Assembly (NCBI GenBank): GCA_001414485.1
Contig: LLEY01000357.1
Coordinates: 1-13,557 of the forward strand
Direction: 5' to 3'
Length of the DNA: 13,557 bases
Origin: Calycina herbarum
Lineage: Eukaryota; Ascomycota; Leotiomycetes; Helotiales; Pezizellaceae
The position numbers and the translations under genes are program-made. The notes beneath the pieces are model-generated. The model saw only the letters and a list, made by a program, of their open reading frames with translations, did no database searches and was not told where the DNA came from. Of this stretch, positions 1-9,212 are shown one piece after another. Each line of letters starts with the position of its first letter. Position 1 is the stretch's first letter.

Positions 1-1
1 G

Positions 2-166
2 GATAGTGATGTTGATGGGGATGCGGATGGGGAGGGGCAGGGGGTGGATGATGTGGAGGGGTTGTTGATAGGTGGGGAGAGTGCTTTTGAGGATTCGGCG
101 GCGGAGACGGCTGTTGAGGGGCTGGATATGAGTAAGGGTGGGGATGCGGGAGGTGGTGGTGGATGA
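2..166 (+). CDS. 3' end of an acidic, Gly-rich protein (partial)
   Basis: An open frame enters from the left edge and ends at TGA 164-166, giving about 54 C-terminal residues. They are rich in Asp, Glu and Gly (starting DSDVDGDADGEGQG and ending in a run of five Gly), which suggests a disordered acidic tail. No domain is visible, so no function can be assigned. After the stop the DNA changes from G-rich to AT-rich, as expected when passing from coding sequence into a 3' untranslated region. The opposite strand would read as a Pro/His/Ser-rich string without a convincing start or end. The gene body lies outside the window, so frame and strand are judged from composition and the clean stop only. 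Confidence 0.5.
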   Translation, partial: DSDVDGDADGEGQGVDDVEGLLIGGESAFEDSAAETAVEGLDMSKGGDAGGGGG

Positions 167-1025
167 TGGTGGATGGGTATGATAGAAGTGATCTTTCTTT
201 TTTGGAGTTGGTAGTGATTTTTCATCCTTTTTCTCTTGTTCTGAAAAGGGATTGGAGTTCTTTGGGTCATATGGTAGTATGGAGATGACAGGTTGTTACT
301 TGTTAGATAGTACTGTGTTTTCGTCAGTTGAGATGTTTGATATGAGAGTCCCTTAATCAACTAATATTTTTTCTCCGGGGGGAAGATTGCTCGAATTGGT
401 CTATCTCGAGGTGTTTGGGGCCATATTATCCCAAGAAAAATCTAGTAGGATTTGAGCCTTCGCACCTCTGGGGTATGTATAGAGGGTCTAACCGTCTAAT
501 GCACGAACGCCTTATCCACCCACTACCCGAGGTGCTCATGTACTTCATATGTCGGAGGCCCTCCAGTTAGAAAAATGCTTTGTTTTCGTTGAATGTATTT
601 AAGGAATTTCGTGCCACTCCGCGCCCCATCCCCTATGATGGCGTTTTCGGGGCCGAGACTGAAACTTCAGGGGTTCGCCTACCAATCGAGGGCAGAAGTT
701 TGTTTAAGCAGACTTTTTTGTCTTTTTCTTTATCAATTGGCTGAATTGTTTTGTGTTGCTCTGAGTGTATCTCAAACATTAGGATCTGACCACCACCAGC
801 ATCAAACTCCCCACAAATTCAATCAAATTAAATATCGAAACCAAACCAATTCCTTCTGCTGGGGTTGTAAGTATGGATGTAAGGTATTGTTTCCAACATA
901 ATGTCTACCATCAGCAAAATGTTTTGGTCCCTGCCCTGAAGAAGACAATTCGCTAAATTCCAATTTCGATACCTAAGTAAATGCAACCGAGCTGAAACAC
1001 CACAGTATAACCAAAATAGACCGAC
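167..1025. other. Intergenic region
   Basis: No convincing gene. It holds AT-rich sequence after the first gene, a tRNA-like stretch on the minus strand (listed separately) and one 102-codon plus-strand frame at 593-901 that has no recognisable motif and a composition unlike the real genes here. It probably contains the 3' flanks of the gene at the left edge and of the minus-strand candidate ending at 1026. Confidence 0.5.
445..530 (-). other. Degraded tRNA-like sequence (class II type) or tRNA-derived SINE head
   Basis: Read on the minus strand, the stretch has GTGGATAAGGCG, close to the D-loop of fungal tRNA-Ser/Leu, and later GTGCGAAGGCTCAAATCC, close to the end of a long variable arm followed by the T-arm (box B consensus GGTTCRANNCC with one mismatch). 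Between them a CCTCT/AGAGG stem could be a variable arm. The T-stem pairs at four of five positions. A weak anticodon-like stem (CGT/ACG around a 7-base loop) lacks the T expected at position 33. No acceptor stem is seen, so a working tRNA is unlikely. A pseudogene or a short tRNA-derived element is more likely. Confidence 0.3.
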
Positions 1026-1449
1026 TCATGATCTCATACCGAGAGGATCACGCATGATGACTATCGGGGCCACAACGAATAGAAAAACGACAAGAAGTGG
1101 AAACATGAGAAGTGAACGGTCAGCGGGAAACAGCCCCAAAACTGGCGAAAACAAATGCGTTGCCCCTTTGTATAGATACAATGGTGGTCGAATGAATACA
1201 GTGACTGGCCATCGAATCCAAGGTCTTTCGTCTTTGAGTAGAGGGACAGACTGATCAGAGTCAAGCGCCTGGAAAGGTCGCGTCTCATGGTAAAAGGGAT
1301 CCTGCCACGTTTGTGGAAGGGGCCGTCGAGTTGTGTTTTGCCGGAACACGTTCCAGCTTCGTTTTTGCTTTATGTATTCTAAAATGATTATCAGCGCCTT
1401 AAGGCTATGATGATATGTCTGCAAACTCACCGTTGCGATTTGCGAACAT
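1026..1449 (-). CDS. Candidate small membrane-anchored protein, one intron
   Basis: Proposed model: exon 1 at 1449-1431, intron 1430-1379 (52 bp, GTGAGT donor, TTTTAG acceptor), exon 2 at 1378-1026, giving 123 residues. The N-terminal half is basic and polar. Near the C-terminus a hydrophobic run, roughly residues 92-112 (begins SLLMFPLLVVFL), could be a single membrane segment, followed by a short polar tail. No family is recognised. It is divergent from the NACHT gene with about 510 bp between the two starts. The frame stays open without the intron too, so the splice is inferred only from the good donor and acceptor. A further upstream exon is possible, because the frame is open upstream of the ATG back to an AG at about 1480. 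Confidence 0.4.
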
Positions 1450-1960
1450 GTTGGAGACAAGTCTGTGTACCCAAGCCACTGCAAAATCCCGGATTTCTCA
1501 AGCAGACTTCAACTTGGGCCTTGGATGTCGTTGTAATTAGAAGTGAAAGTTTCTGAACGATATTGCATGTGTGAGGTGAAGGGTCGGTCAGGGGTGTGGT
1601 GTTATTGGGGGCCAGGCGTTGGAGGTTAAAAGCGGCAGTAAATCACAGCTGTGCACCCCAATTGTTTTTGGATAATCTATGTTAGAGCAGTCTAGGTCGA
1701 TTGTTCTGATTGTTTGGGCTAAGTTTAAATTGCTCGAATCGTTTAGGAGAACTGAAGTCAATTTCCCCAAAAAGCTGGAACAACGAGGACTACGTAGGTA
1801 GGTACGAAGGTATTGAATTTACTGCCACTTTTAATATGCACCACGAAGGGTCAAATGCTACCGTAGCTTGTCAGCACAGTCAGCTCAGCCTTGTATGGAC
1901 TCAGATGTGATCCAACGTCCGAAGAATCAAACTTCTTCTGATTCTGTGTTGTTCTGAAAG
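1450..1960. promoter_or_regulatory. Shared upstream region of two divergent genes
   Basis: About 510 bp between the minus-strand start at 1449 and the NACHT start at 1961. No clear TATA box or named factor site was found. The NACHT ATG has A at -3 (context AAGATGG), a good fungal initiation context. Its location makes it the likely promoter of the NACHT gene. Confidence 0.35.
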
Positions 1961-4900
1961 ATGGAGGCGCTCGCAGCTATTGGTCTGGCGAGTAATATTG
2001 TTGGTTTTATCGACTTTGGCCTCAAGTTGTTTCACGAGGGAAAAGAGATCTACGATTCTGTAGAGGGGACTAGTGCTAAACAACTCGAACTCGAGACTGT
2101 CGCCTCTGTAAGTTGATGGGGATACTGTTCTTCCGCTCCCCCGTTCTCCCAAGGTCCTGAGTCAATCCTAAACCCTATCAAAATTCTTGTGCCATATGAC
2201 GAGACTTTTCTTAATAGGCAGTTACTGACTCCCCCAGGATCTCAAAGATTTGGCGGAAAAGATCCAGCCTACGAAGGACGATCCCGGTCTCGAAAAACTT
2301 GCTGTTGGCTGCAAGAAACTCGCCGTGGACCTTCTCCGTGTCCTCGAAAGGCTCAAGCTTAAGTATGGCAAGAGTGGGTGGGGAAGCTTCAAACAGGCCT
2401 TAAAAGCTGTATTGAAGGAGAACGATATCCGAGAGCTTGAAACAAGGATGGAAAGGTTTCAGAGGCAGCTTGGGCAACGCCTGCTGCATACCCTGAGGTA
2501 AGAGACTGGTTTATTACTCTGTCTACCGCCTTCTATTGTTATTCTAGCCAATCACATACCATCAAAAGTATTGTTCGAGGAGGGTTGGAAGAATAGGATG
2601 CGAACATCCTTACTGTTCTAATCTCTCCGAAAATATTAATTATTGCCCTAAACGCTCTCGGGCAATCGGAAGCATTGCTCCAAACGCTTTCGGACAATCA
2701 GAAGTATTGTCCCAAAATTTCTCGAACAATCAGAAGTACTGTTCTAAACCTTCTCGGGCAATAAAAATATTGTTCGAAAAGAGCTGAACGAGTTACGAAA
2801 TCTTCTACAGTTTGTTTCAAACCTTCTTTAACAATAGCTCTAATTTTCCGACACTGTTTCGTACAACCGTAGTAGACCCATGTATTCGAAATTCTTACTA
2901 GACTCCCATTTTGGAAAATTGGGAAGGCCCTACTAATGTTAATCCAGTAACCAAAATTCAACGGTCTTATGGACTATCCAAAACATACAAGATGAGAATA
3001 GACGTCTTGGTGCCAACACCTCCCAGAAATTGAATGAGATAATGGAGAATTTGGTGAAACAAGCGAGCAAAAACAATGCCAAGGATTATCCTCAACTCAA
3101 CGAGAACCTCAAGCAATTGACCGAAGAAAGAGACAAAGCGGAGAAACGACAAAAGATTCTTCGCAGCTTGCGATTCCCGAGTATCAAGGTTAGACAAGAC
3201 CTTATTAAGAACGCGGATACAGAAACCTTCGAGTGGATTTTCGAAGATTCGTTAAGCACTTTCAACAACTGGTTACGATCCGGCGACGGAATATATTGGA
3301 TTCAGGGGAAACCGGGAAGTGGGAAATCAACATTAATGAGATTCCTGTATGAACATGCGGCATGCAAGTCTACTTTGGAACTTTGGGCACAAGACCGAAG
3401 GCTCGTCACCGGGGGTTATTTCTTTTGGAATGCTGGAAATGTCATGCAGAAATCACAGAGTGGACTTCTCCAGACATTGCTGTACCAAGTCTGCAGAGAA
3501 TGCCCCGAGTTGATTGAGAATGGTTTTCCAGTTCGTTGGCAACAGGAATTTCAAGAAACTAAATTACCTTGGAGCACCACTGAACTTTTTCAATCCTTTG
3601 AGAGGTTGTCCTCTTCCACAATCTCGTCCACTAGATTCTGCTTTTTTGTGGATGGTTTGGATGAGTACCAGGGCGAGCACCAAGATCTGGTGGATTTAAT
3701 GGAGACCCTGTCTAAATTTACGCCTATGAAGCTGTGTGTTGCTAGCCGCCCGTGGAATGTTTTCCAGATCGCATTCGGGGAGAACTTCGGGCAGCAGCTT
3801 AAACTTGAAGATCTCACTAGAGACGATATCAGAAAGCATGTGCGGAAGCGGCTGGAAGAACATCCAAGATTTCAACAGCTTCAATCCTCAGACCCCAGAT
3901 ACCAGAAGATTGTGGGAGACATTGTCAATAGGGCCCATGGTGTGTTTTTGTGGGTTTATCTAGTTGTGGATTCCTTGTCGAAAGGACTGAGCAATAATGA
4001 CAGTATCCACGATATGCAACGACGTCTCAACGAGTTTCCCGGTACATTGGAGAAGTACTTCAAGCACATGATCGATAATATTGAGCCATTTTACCGACAG
4101 GATACAATACAGTTCTTCGAGATATCTGTACAGGCATTGCAGCCACTCCCACTTTTAGCTTTTAAGTTTCTTCAGGAAGAAAAGGAGCAAATGTATAATG
4201 CGTTAGATACCCCCATTCATCACTATACCGAAGCCGATATTGAAGAAATCTTCACGACCATGAAACTCCGCCTCAACGCTCGCTGCGGAGATCTTCTTGA
4301 GGTGACAAAGGATACTTCAGAATATTTGCACGCTTTTAAGTATAAGGTTGACTTTCTCCATCGTACCGTGAGAGATTTCTTTCTTAATACGGGTCCCATG
4401 GATATATGGCGTCAGGAAGAGCCTGAATCAAAAGTCCAATTAACTCTTTGCCGAATCATGATAGGACTTCTGAAGACATTGCCGCATATAGAGTAAGATT
4501 CTCCTCTGAAGCCCAACATCTTGAACAATCCAAAATGTACCAAAAATAATTAGGAGAATTGCGAAGTCGATCTTCCCATTCTCCTAATCATTCTCGGACA
4601 ATATGTATTATTGTTCTAAACGTTTTCGTACATTTACTCACAAAAGACAGGTGCGCCCAGACGAACAGTCGTCCCAATTCTTGGGAATACATTTTCTCGT
4701 TGAGTGACCAACTTATGTACCATGCACATATCATCGAACAGCATTGCGATGAATCAACCGAAGGAGCTCCAAAAGAGTTGTCAATGATTTTAGGGGAGTT
4801 GGATCGCGTCAATTCGGAACTTTCTAGGTATACCAAAGTTCACTGGTCGAATTTTAGGGATATTCCAAAAGGCGCATTTATTGAATATAGCCAGAAAACT

Positions 4901-5416
4901 TTCCTCGCCTCAGCCATCCAGGCGAAATTGACTCTATACGTTCAGGACATCCTCAAACCTTCAGATGTTAGAGACAAAAGAGGAAGACCATTACTGGACT
5001 ACGCTTTGCGTCCAAATATGATTACGCCAATAGAACTTCCAGAGTTTGGAGCGAAGCCTGATTTTGAGATGGTGCGTGTTCTGGTGGAGAGAGGTGCGGA
5101 TATAAACAAAAAGGTTTATATTTATGACAACAAAAGTGTTTGGGGGCTATTTCTGGAACAATGCTACGACAAAGGAGTTCCAGATGCAAGACTCCCAGAA
5201 AAGGAGTCGAAAGATTTCTTTTCTGTTATAGAGCTTTTGATAAAGAAAGGGGCTGATGTAAACATAACTTTTGCGGCTGACGAGAAGAAGTCGATTGGAA
5301 TTGCTGATGCATTCAAGGCTTTCTTGGGTGGAAGGGATTTTGAAGCACTAGAACAGCTTTTGGTGCAAAGAAGGAAAGCTATTTTTAATATTTGGAAGTT
5401 TGTAGGCTGGAGTTAA
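1961..5416 (+). CDS. NACHT-domain STAND (NLR-like) protein with HeLo-like N-terminus and ankyrin-like C-terminus
   Basis: Four exons: 1961-2107, 2238-2497, 2948-4492 and 4651-5416, 905 residues, all phases consistent. Donors are GTAAGT, GTAAGA and GTAAGA; acceptors are CCCAG, TCCAG and GACAG. Residues 1-135 (start MEALAAIGLASNIVGFIDFG) match the fungal STAND N-terminal HeLo-like type, a presumed death-inducing effector. A charged, probably coiled linker follows. The NACHT NTPase has a P-loop GKPGSGKST at 256-264, Walker B FCFFVDGLDEYQG at 365-377 and the sensor-like VASRPW at about 400. AHGVFLWVYLVV (464-475) and VDFLHRTVRDFF (602-613) are typical of the helical region after fungal NACHT domains. 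The C-terminus holds a few degenerate ankyrin-like units (RGADIN near 798, KKGADVN near 850). Family knowledge suggests non-self recognition and regulated cell death; the ligand is unknown. No break is seen. Confidence 0.88.
2569..2785 (+). repeat. Intron 2 array of about 32-bp hairpin-forming repeats
   Basis: Inside the 450-bp intron 2 (2498-2947). Well-preserved units lie at 2641-2672, 2673-2704, 2705-2736 and 2737-2767, with decayed units on both sides (2611-2640, from 2569, and from 2768). The unit begins TATTGTYC-like and ends CGGRCAATCAGAAG. Neighbouring units form stems across their junctions, for example GGACAAT and ATTGTCC around a 7-base loop. Similar sequence recurs in intron 3. 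The array makes this intron much longer than the other introns here. Confidence 0.85.
4518..4640 (+). repeat. Copies of the same hairpin repeat in intron 3
   Basis: Intron 3 spans 4493-4650. At 4595-4629 it has CTCGGACAAT, a 7-base spacer, ATTGTTCTAAACG and TTTTCG, matching the intron 2 unit. A more diverged piece at about 4521-4550 (TTGAACAATCCAAAATGTAC) resembles the junction of units in intron 2. Two introns of one gene sharing a repeat suggests local copying or a mobile short element. Confidence 0.65.
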
Positions 5417-5902
5417 CCAAAACATCTCAAGTAACAGCAAGATGTCAGTAATTTCAAGCAATAAAGACCTAGGGATCGAGTAAGATGGATTCATTTTTAA
5501 AGAAATGGTCACTATGCTTGACAGAGATAAAATCAACCCGGATAAACTAATCGCCAACCAAAGAACCAGCTAAAAGTATTTTATCAGTTTTTATATGCCC
5601 AAGTGTACTTTGTTTAGAAAAGAGAACCAACGAGGTACCGAAATTCTGACAGTTCACCGTGCTGTTGTTGTTATTTGGAGTCAATATGTAACAAGTGACT
5701 TCTTGATAGTTACTTTGTTGATAAATTTTCGTATTGATTCAGTTCTATATTATAGAATATTGCTTAAATTCTTTGATACCCCGCATTCTAGTCACGTGTA
5801 TGATCGAGACGAGTTGACAAAGTTGTTTAACTTGGTACCCGAATGATATTTGGGTTAGGAATAACTCGGAGTTAGGTCTTGCTATTTGTATAGTTCTCTT
5901 AA
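5417..5902. other. Intergenic region downstream of the NACHT gene
   Basis: AT-rich. Apart from the AATAAA, nothing convincing was found. An 83-codon plus-strand frame at 5595-5846 has no motif, no clear promoter and an AT-driven composition; it is not called as a gene. Confidence 0.5.
5460..5465 (+). terminator. Possible polyadenylation signal of the NACHT gene
   Basis: AATAAA lies 44 bp after the TAA stop at 5414-5416, a normal distance. Fungal signals are loose, so this is only suggestive. Confidence 0.4.
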
Positions 5903-6230
5903 CTAACAACAAAACGTGTAGTTTGGGAATTTTTGAGAGGCACGTGTGGGCGCATCGGACTTTTTGGTGGGGTAGGCTAAGCGAAGAATTTCCAGAGTTG
6001 CAGTCGACTGTTTTTCTACTACTCTTCTATGCTTTTACTTTTTGCTTTTGCTGCTGCACCTCACTTACGTGGTGACGAGGTGTATGATTAATAACAGCCT
6101 CAATACAGGCCGCTTGGGTGAAATTCTTCTGGGTAGGAATGCCATGCATCTTGTCGAAAACCATCCCTCTCATTTGAGCCTCAACCTGCGGCTGATTGAT
6201 GTAAAATATCCTTGGTTTTTTCAGCCTCAT
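5903..6230 (-). CDS. Weak candidate small gene, one intron, unknown
   Basis: Proposed model: exon 1 at 6230-6069 (starts MRLKKPRIFYINQPQVEAQM), intron 6068-6008 (61 bp, GTAAGT donor, AACAG acceptor), exon 2 at 6007-5903, giving 88 residues with stop TAG. Support: the first exon has a protein-like mix of residues and ends exactly at a strong donor, a CT-rich stretch lies just upstream of the ATG, and the frame stays open for 34 codons after the splice. Against: no clear branch site, no recognised family, and the short length. It could equally be a decayed exon of something larger. Confidence 0.28.
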
Positions 6231-7451
6231 TAGATCTATTTTCAATTTGTTGAAATTGCTTCCAAAAAAGAAGGAAAAAACACAGGACGTCTTGTATTAG
6301 TCGTAAATGGTATAGGCCCACAAGGAAGAGTAACTTAACCACTGATTTTCGTATTTTTGTAGAACTGTCACTGTAAAGAAACTGGCCAGTTAAATAGATG
6401 AGTCTCTATTGAACCCCTTGACTTGCATTAATTTGCATCAAACGCGCTCGGCTAGTGCTGACTTTATCACCAAGTTGTGATAGGCCAAAGTAGACAATTA
6501 GCCAAAAACCTCAGCCTCAGTCACCGGTTGCCTTGAATTTTTGACACCACCACCTCTCTCGTTTAGGTCTTACTGCAGCTTTTGTTACATCCTGGTTGCT
6601 TCGATGGCCAATTGCACCTTGGTGTCATCCCTGTTCCAATATCTAGTTGCTCTCCCGGCACCGTACCCTGCCCTGCCTTCACCTAAAGATCGCCAACTAA
6701 AACCGTCGCAGACTGCTCCTTTCAAAGGGGACTTTATACATTTGTGGTACTCAGTCATGCAAGCCTAAGCTGAATTGGTATACGCTCGCCGCCTTTGTCA
6801 TCTTGGATGACCATGTCACCGTTTGGAGTTAGTAAGATCAAGAAGGCGGAGTGTTTTGAACCCTTTGTTCACTCCTTTCAAGCCTCAATCCCTCTCACCA
6901 CTTACTGCCCAAACCTAGAGGTATTTATTTGTCCAATGACAAAAGTCTGGGAATACATCCACAAGCTGTGCAGCAGGAGTCAGCCGGCATGGTTGAGGTC
7001 TTTACTTTTGCTGAATTGCGGTAGCACGAAAGGGGATTGTCTCCAACTTGTCGTTCTGTTGTTCTGCTAAATTGTGGTGGGAAATGTTGGAGATGTAGGT
7101 GTGAATAGCAATGCAATGTTGTTGTCACGAAGAACTTTTTAATTCCATGAGGATGTCATAAATTCATGTATTATAAAGTCTAACCAAGCGTATCATTATT
7201 TTCATGCTCAAATATTGGACAACATCAAAGGTCTTCTCGCAACCCACGCTCTTCATCAACCATGCTTCATCCTTCATTTTTTGGGCATCGGACCCCAAAT
7301 GACGACAACAAACAGAGCCATGGAGGTTGACTTGGGTTGAATGATAAATCAGTGGGCAGCTAATGTTTGAGATAGGCATTGTTGCTTACAAGATGAGAAG
7401 TGATGCTTGCAATCATTTTACAATGAATTCCTCTTCCCTGATCGAGTCTTT
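6231..7451. other. Long gene-poor region
   Basis: About 1.2 kb of ordinary composition (CA and TG present at normal levels, so not RIP-mutated). Short frames exist on both strands, such as 6541-6768 (+), 6795-7070 (+) and 7164-7379 (-), but none has a recognised motif or a supporting splice and promoter layout. Nothing is called. Confidence 0.45.
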
Positions 7452-7772
7452 TTAGTATTCTGTCCATGACCCTACACCCTCAAGTGCTTCATCTTGCGCT
7501 TCTTTTGCATGGGAGTTTATGTTGTGATTGCTGGTTGAAGTGGAAGAGGTCGATGATGCTGTGGCTGAGGAGGAAGAAGAATCGTTTGTCTCGAAGGACA
7601 TCCCCAAGGTGTGAGGTTTAGAAGAAGGGTACGTTCTGTGGAATTGTTTGACATATGTTAGCCATGCCCTGTTCTGTGCAGCAATGTAGCCTTTGAGTAA
7701 GTTTGATGTGTGGGAGTGTATTAAGACTTACCCCTGGGACTTCTCACTCGCTGTCGAGAGTTGTGAGGACAT
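7452..7772 (-). CDS. Small Ser/Thr-rich protein, one intron; first member of a duplicated pair
   Basis: Proposed model: exon 1 at 7772-7732 (MSSQLSTASEKSQG), intron 7731-7669 (63 bp, GTAAGT donor, AACAG acceptor, possible GGCTAC branch site), exon 2 at 7668-7452, giving 85 residues. The middle has AWLTYVKQFHRTYP, then a low-complexity Ser/Thr stretch, then the tail EALEGVGSWTEY and TAA. A TATA-like box and a CT-rich tract lie upstream. The tail reappears at 9080-9120 on the same strand as EALTGVGAWSD, so the reading frame is supported by a paralogue. No known family was recognised. The start of exon 2 is the least certain part: another AG five bases upstream (after GCACAG) would break the frame. 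Likely soluble; no signal peptide or membrane segment is visible. Confidence 0.55.
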
Positions 7773-7827
7773 TGTTATGGGTATTTTTTCAAAGGGAAAA
7801 TTTTGGAAGGTCGCAGATGATGCAAGT

Positions 7828-7858
7828 GAGAGAAAGGAGGAGGGCCATTTCTTATATG
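7828..7858 (-). promoter_or_regulatory. Core promoter-like sequence of the 85-aa gene
   Basis: On the minus strand TATAAG (7856-7851) is followed by a pyrimidine-rich tract (complement of the purine run 7828-7845), about 80 bp before the ATG at 7772. A CT-rich tract just before the start is common in fungal promoters and 5' leaders. Confidence 0.35.
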
Positions 7859-8772
7859 GAGACTAGAAGCCAAATGCCTAGAAAGCCCGATGACAACTTG
7901 AACTTCGATAGGTATAAAGCGGCAGAGAACTCGAATACTGCGGTGGGTGTGTTGCACTGCATCGCATATGCATGTGTGTTGTACCACAAAAAGCGAGAGG
8001 AAATGTGATCGCTCCACACCTCCAAGACTGTTTGGTGCAACCACACAAAATCAAGTAACCTATGAGCAAGGCCAGAGATATGAGAGCATTAGACGCTGCT
8101 CGCCTTGGAGCCCACCAAAAATATTTTGCTTCCCGTTGTATTTATACAGAGTTTTGCTACTGGCAGCTGGATTCGTCAGCCTTTTCAAAATTTCCAACGC
8201 TATCTATTAGTTTGAGTTCAGCCTTTCAGATACGCAGAACTGATGCCTGCTACAGAAAGGTAATTCAAAGCCCATTTGTTTTGCCTCAGAATGACGATAT
8301 CTCTCTGCAGTAAACCCCATACCATCTCAAACTTGTCGGGAAGGAGTTAGTGTATTACTTTTTCACTGGAAGGATTACCGAAAACTGTCACCAACAACCG
8401 GACTCTAAGTATGCTGAAAATCTCCCCCAGCATTCTAAACACCAGTTCTTTTAGAAACAGGTTCGTTGGCTTAATTATCAGTACTTGAAATTTCAGCAGG
8501 TAGCATTCTACCAGAAAAGGGGGATGGTTGGGGAGTCTTAAGCGAGGTGCTTTCGAAAACTCCAAAATTGAGAGAAAAGAGCTTTGAAACAGGAGGATTG
8601 AATCTAGAAGCCACTTGTGGATTTTCCAAGTTGGCTTGAATAACCAATGAGAGGAAGGATACAAAGTGCTGCACGGTCACGTGAAGTGCGATGATTTTGA
8701 CTGAGGCTTGTTTTATTGAGATGAAGACCTGTTAACAATAACTAGACAGCAAAATGAAATGAAAAAGAAGGA

Positions 8773-8815
8773 ATACGAAATGAATGGAGCGATACGAAAT
8801 GAATGGAGCGATACG
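8773..8815. repeat. 19-bp tandem direct repeat, 2.3 copies
   Basis: The unit ATACGAAATGAATGGAGCG occurs perfectly at 8773-8791 and 8792-8810, followed by ATACG. It is non-coding as far as can be seen. The perfect identity suggests a recent duplication. Confidence 0.85.
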
Positions 8816-9017
8816 CACTCGTCAGAGTATAGTGACAGGCAAAAATTGCGATGGAAGAAGACAAAAGGCAAAAGACATGAGCGAAGTAGCGCCCCGCGTC
8901 AGGAATACTTGAATATAAATTGACCTGCACTTTACAAATATATCAACATGGGGACTGTCTAATTTGGTGTTTCAAAAGAAACCTAGCCCACTTACAAGAA
9001 ATAAAGCAGCCAAAGAT

Positions 9018-9212
9018 TTACCATCCTTCGACCACGAACTCTTGCTCCCTTGTTGCATCGATATATGTATCCGACCAAGCGCCCACCCCAGTTAGAGCTT
9101 CTTCTTGACTCATTTGTGGAGTAGTGTAGGAGGTTTCGGTATAAGCTGAGTCGGCGGTTGAGGTGTTTGTAGCAGACGAGATGTAAGAACTCTTATCATT
9201 GGATGAGACATA
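9018..9212 (-). pseudogene. C-terminal part of a second Ser/Thr-rich paralogue, cut by a LINE
   Basis: On the minus strand an open frame runs from the LINE tail to TAA at 9020-9018, about 64 residues: a Ser/Thr-rich stretch (SSNDKSSYISSATNTS), then EEALTGVGAWSDTYID and a short C-terminal extension ending VVEGW. The tail matches EALEGVGSWTEY of the gene at 7452-7772, and the preceding Ser/Thr region is similar, so these are paralogues in tandem on one strand. The 5' half of the gene is missing: the frame runs straight into the AATC repeat tail of the LINE at 9213. The remaining codons carry no stops and no RIP changes, so the insertion is probably not very old, or this short flank escaped RIP. 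Whether any transcript remains is unknown. Confidence 0.6.

Larger units (their letters stand above)
7773..9017. other. Gene-poor spacer between the two paralogues
   Basis: Apart from the promoter-like site and a short tandem repeat (listed separately), no supported gene. Frames at 8062-8313 (+), 8347-8664 (-) and 8742-8930 (-) were read and show no motif or splice layout. It probably holds the 5' region of the 7772 gene and the 3' flank of the 9018 gene. Confidence 0.45.

Noticed and set aside
593..901. 102-codon open frame on the plus strand
   Set aside because: No motif, unusual residue mix, no promoter or splice layout; probably chance.
2641..2767. CRISPR-like array
   Set aside because: The 32-bp units follow each other without spacers, vary in sequence, and lie inside a spliced fungal intron.
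6541..7070. Two adjacent plus-strand frames that might be exons
   Set aside because: No splice pair joining them in phase was found and neither has a recognisable motif.
7164..7379. 71-codon minus-strand frame with a protein-like middle (KDEAWLMKSVGCEKTF)
   Set aside because: No homologous motif, no donor or acceptor that extends it, and an AT-rich end; too weak to call.
7703..8008. 101-codon plus-strand frame
   Set aside because: It lies antisense to exon 1, the intron and the promoter of the minus-strand 85-residue gene, which is supported by a paralogue.
8347..8664. 105-codon minus-strand frame
   Set aside because: Hydrophobic, Leu/Phe-rich, no motif, no paralogue and no promoter signals; likely chance in this gene-poor spacer.
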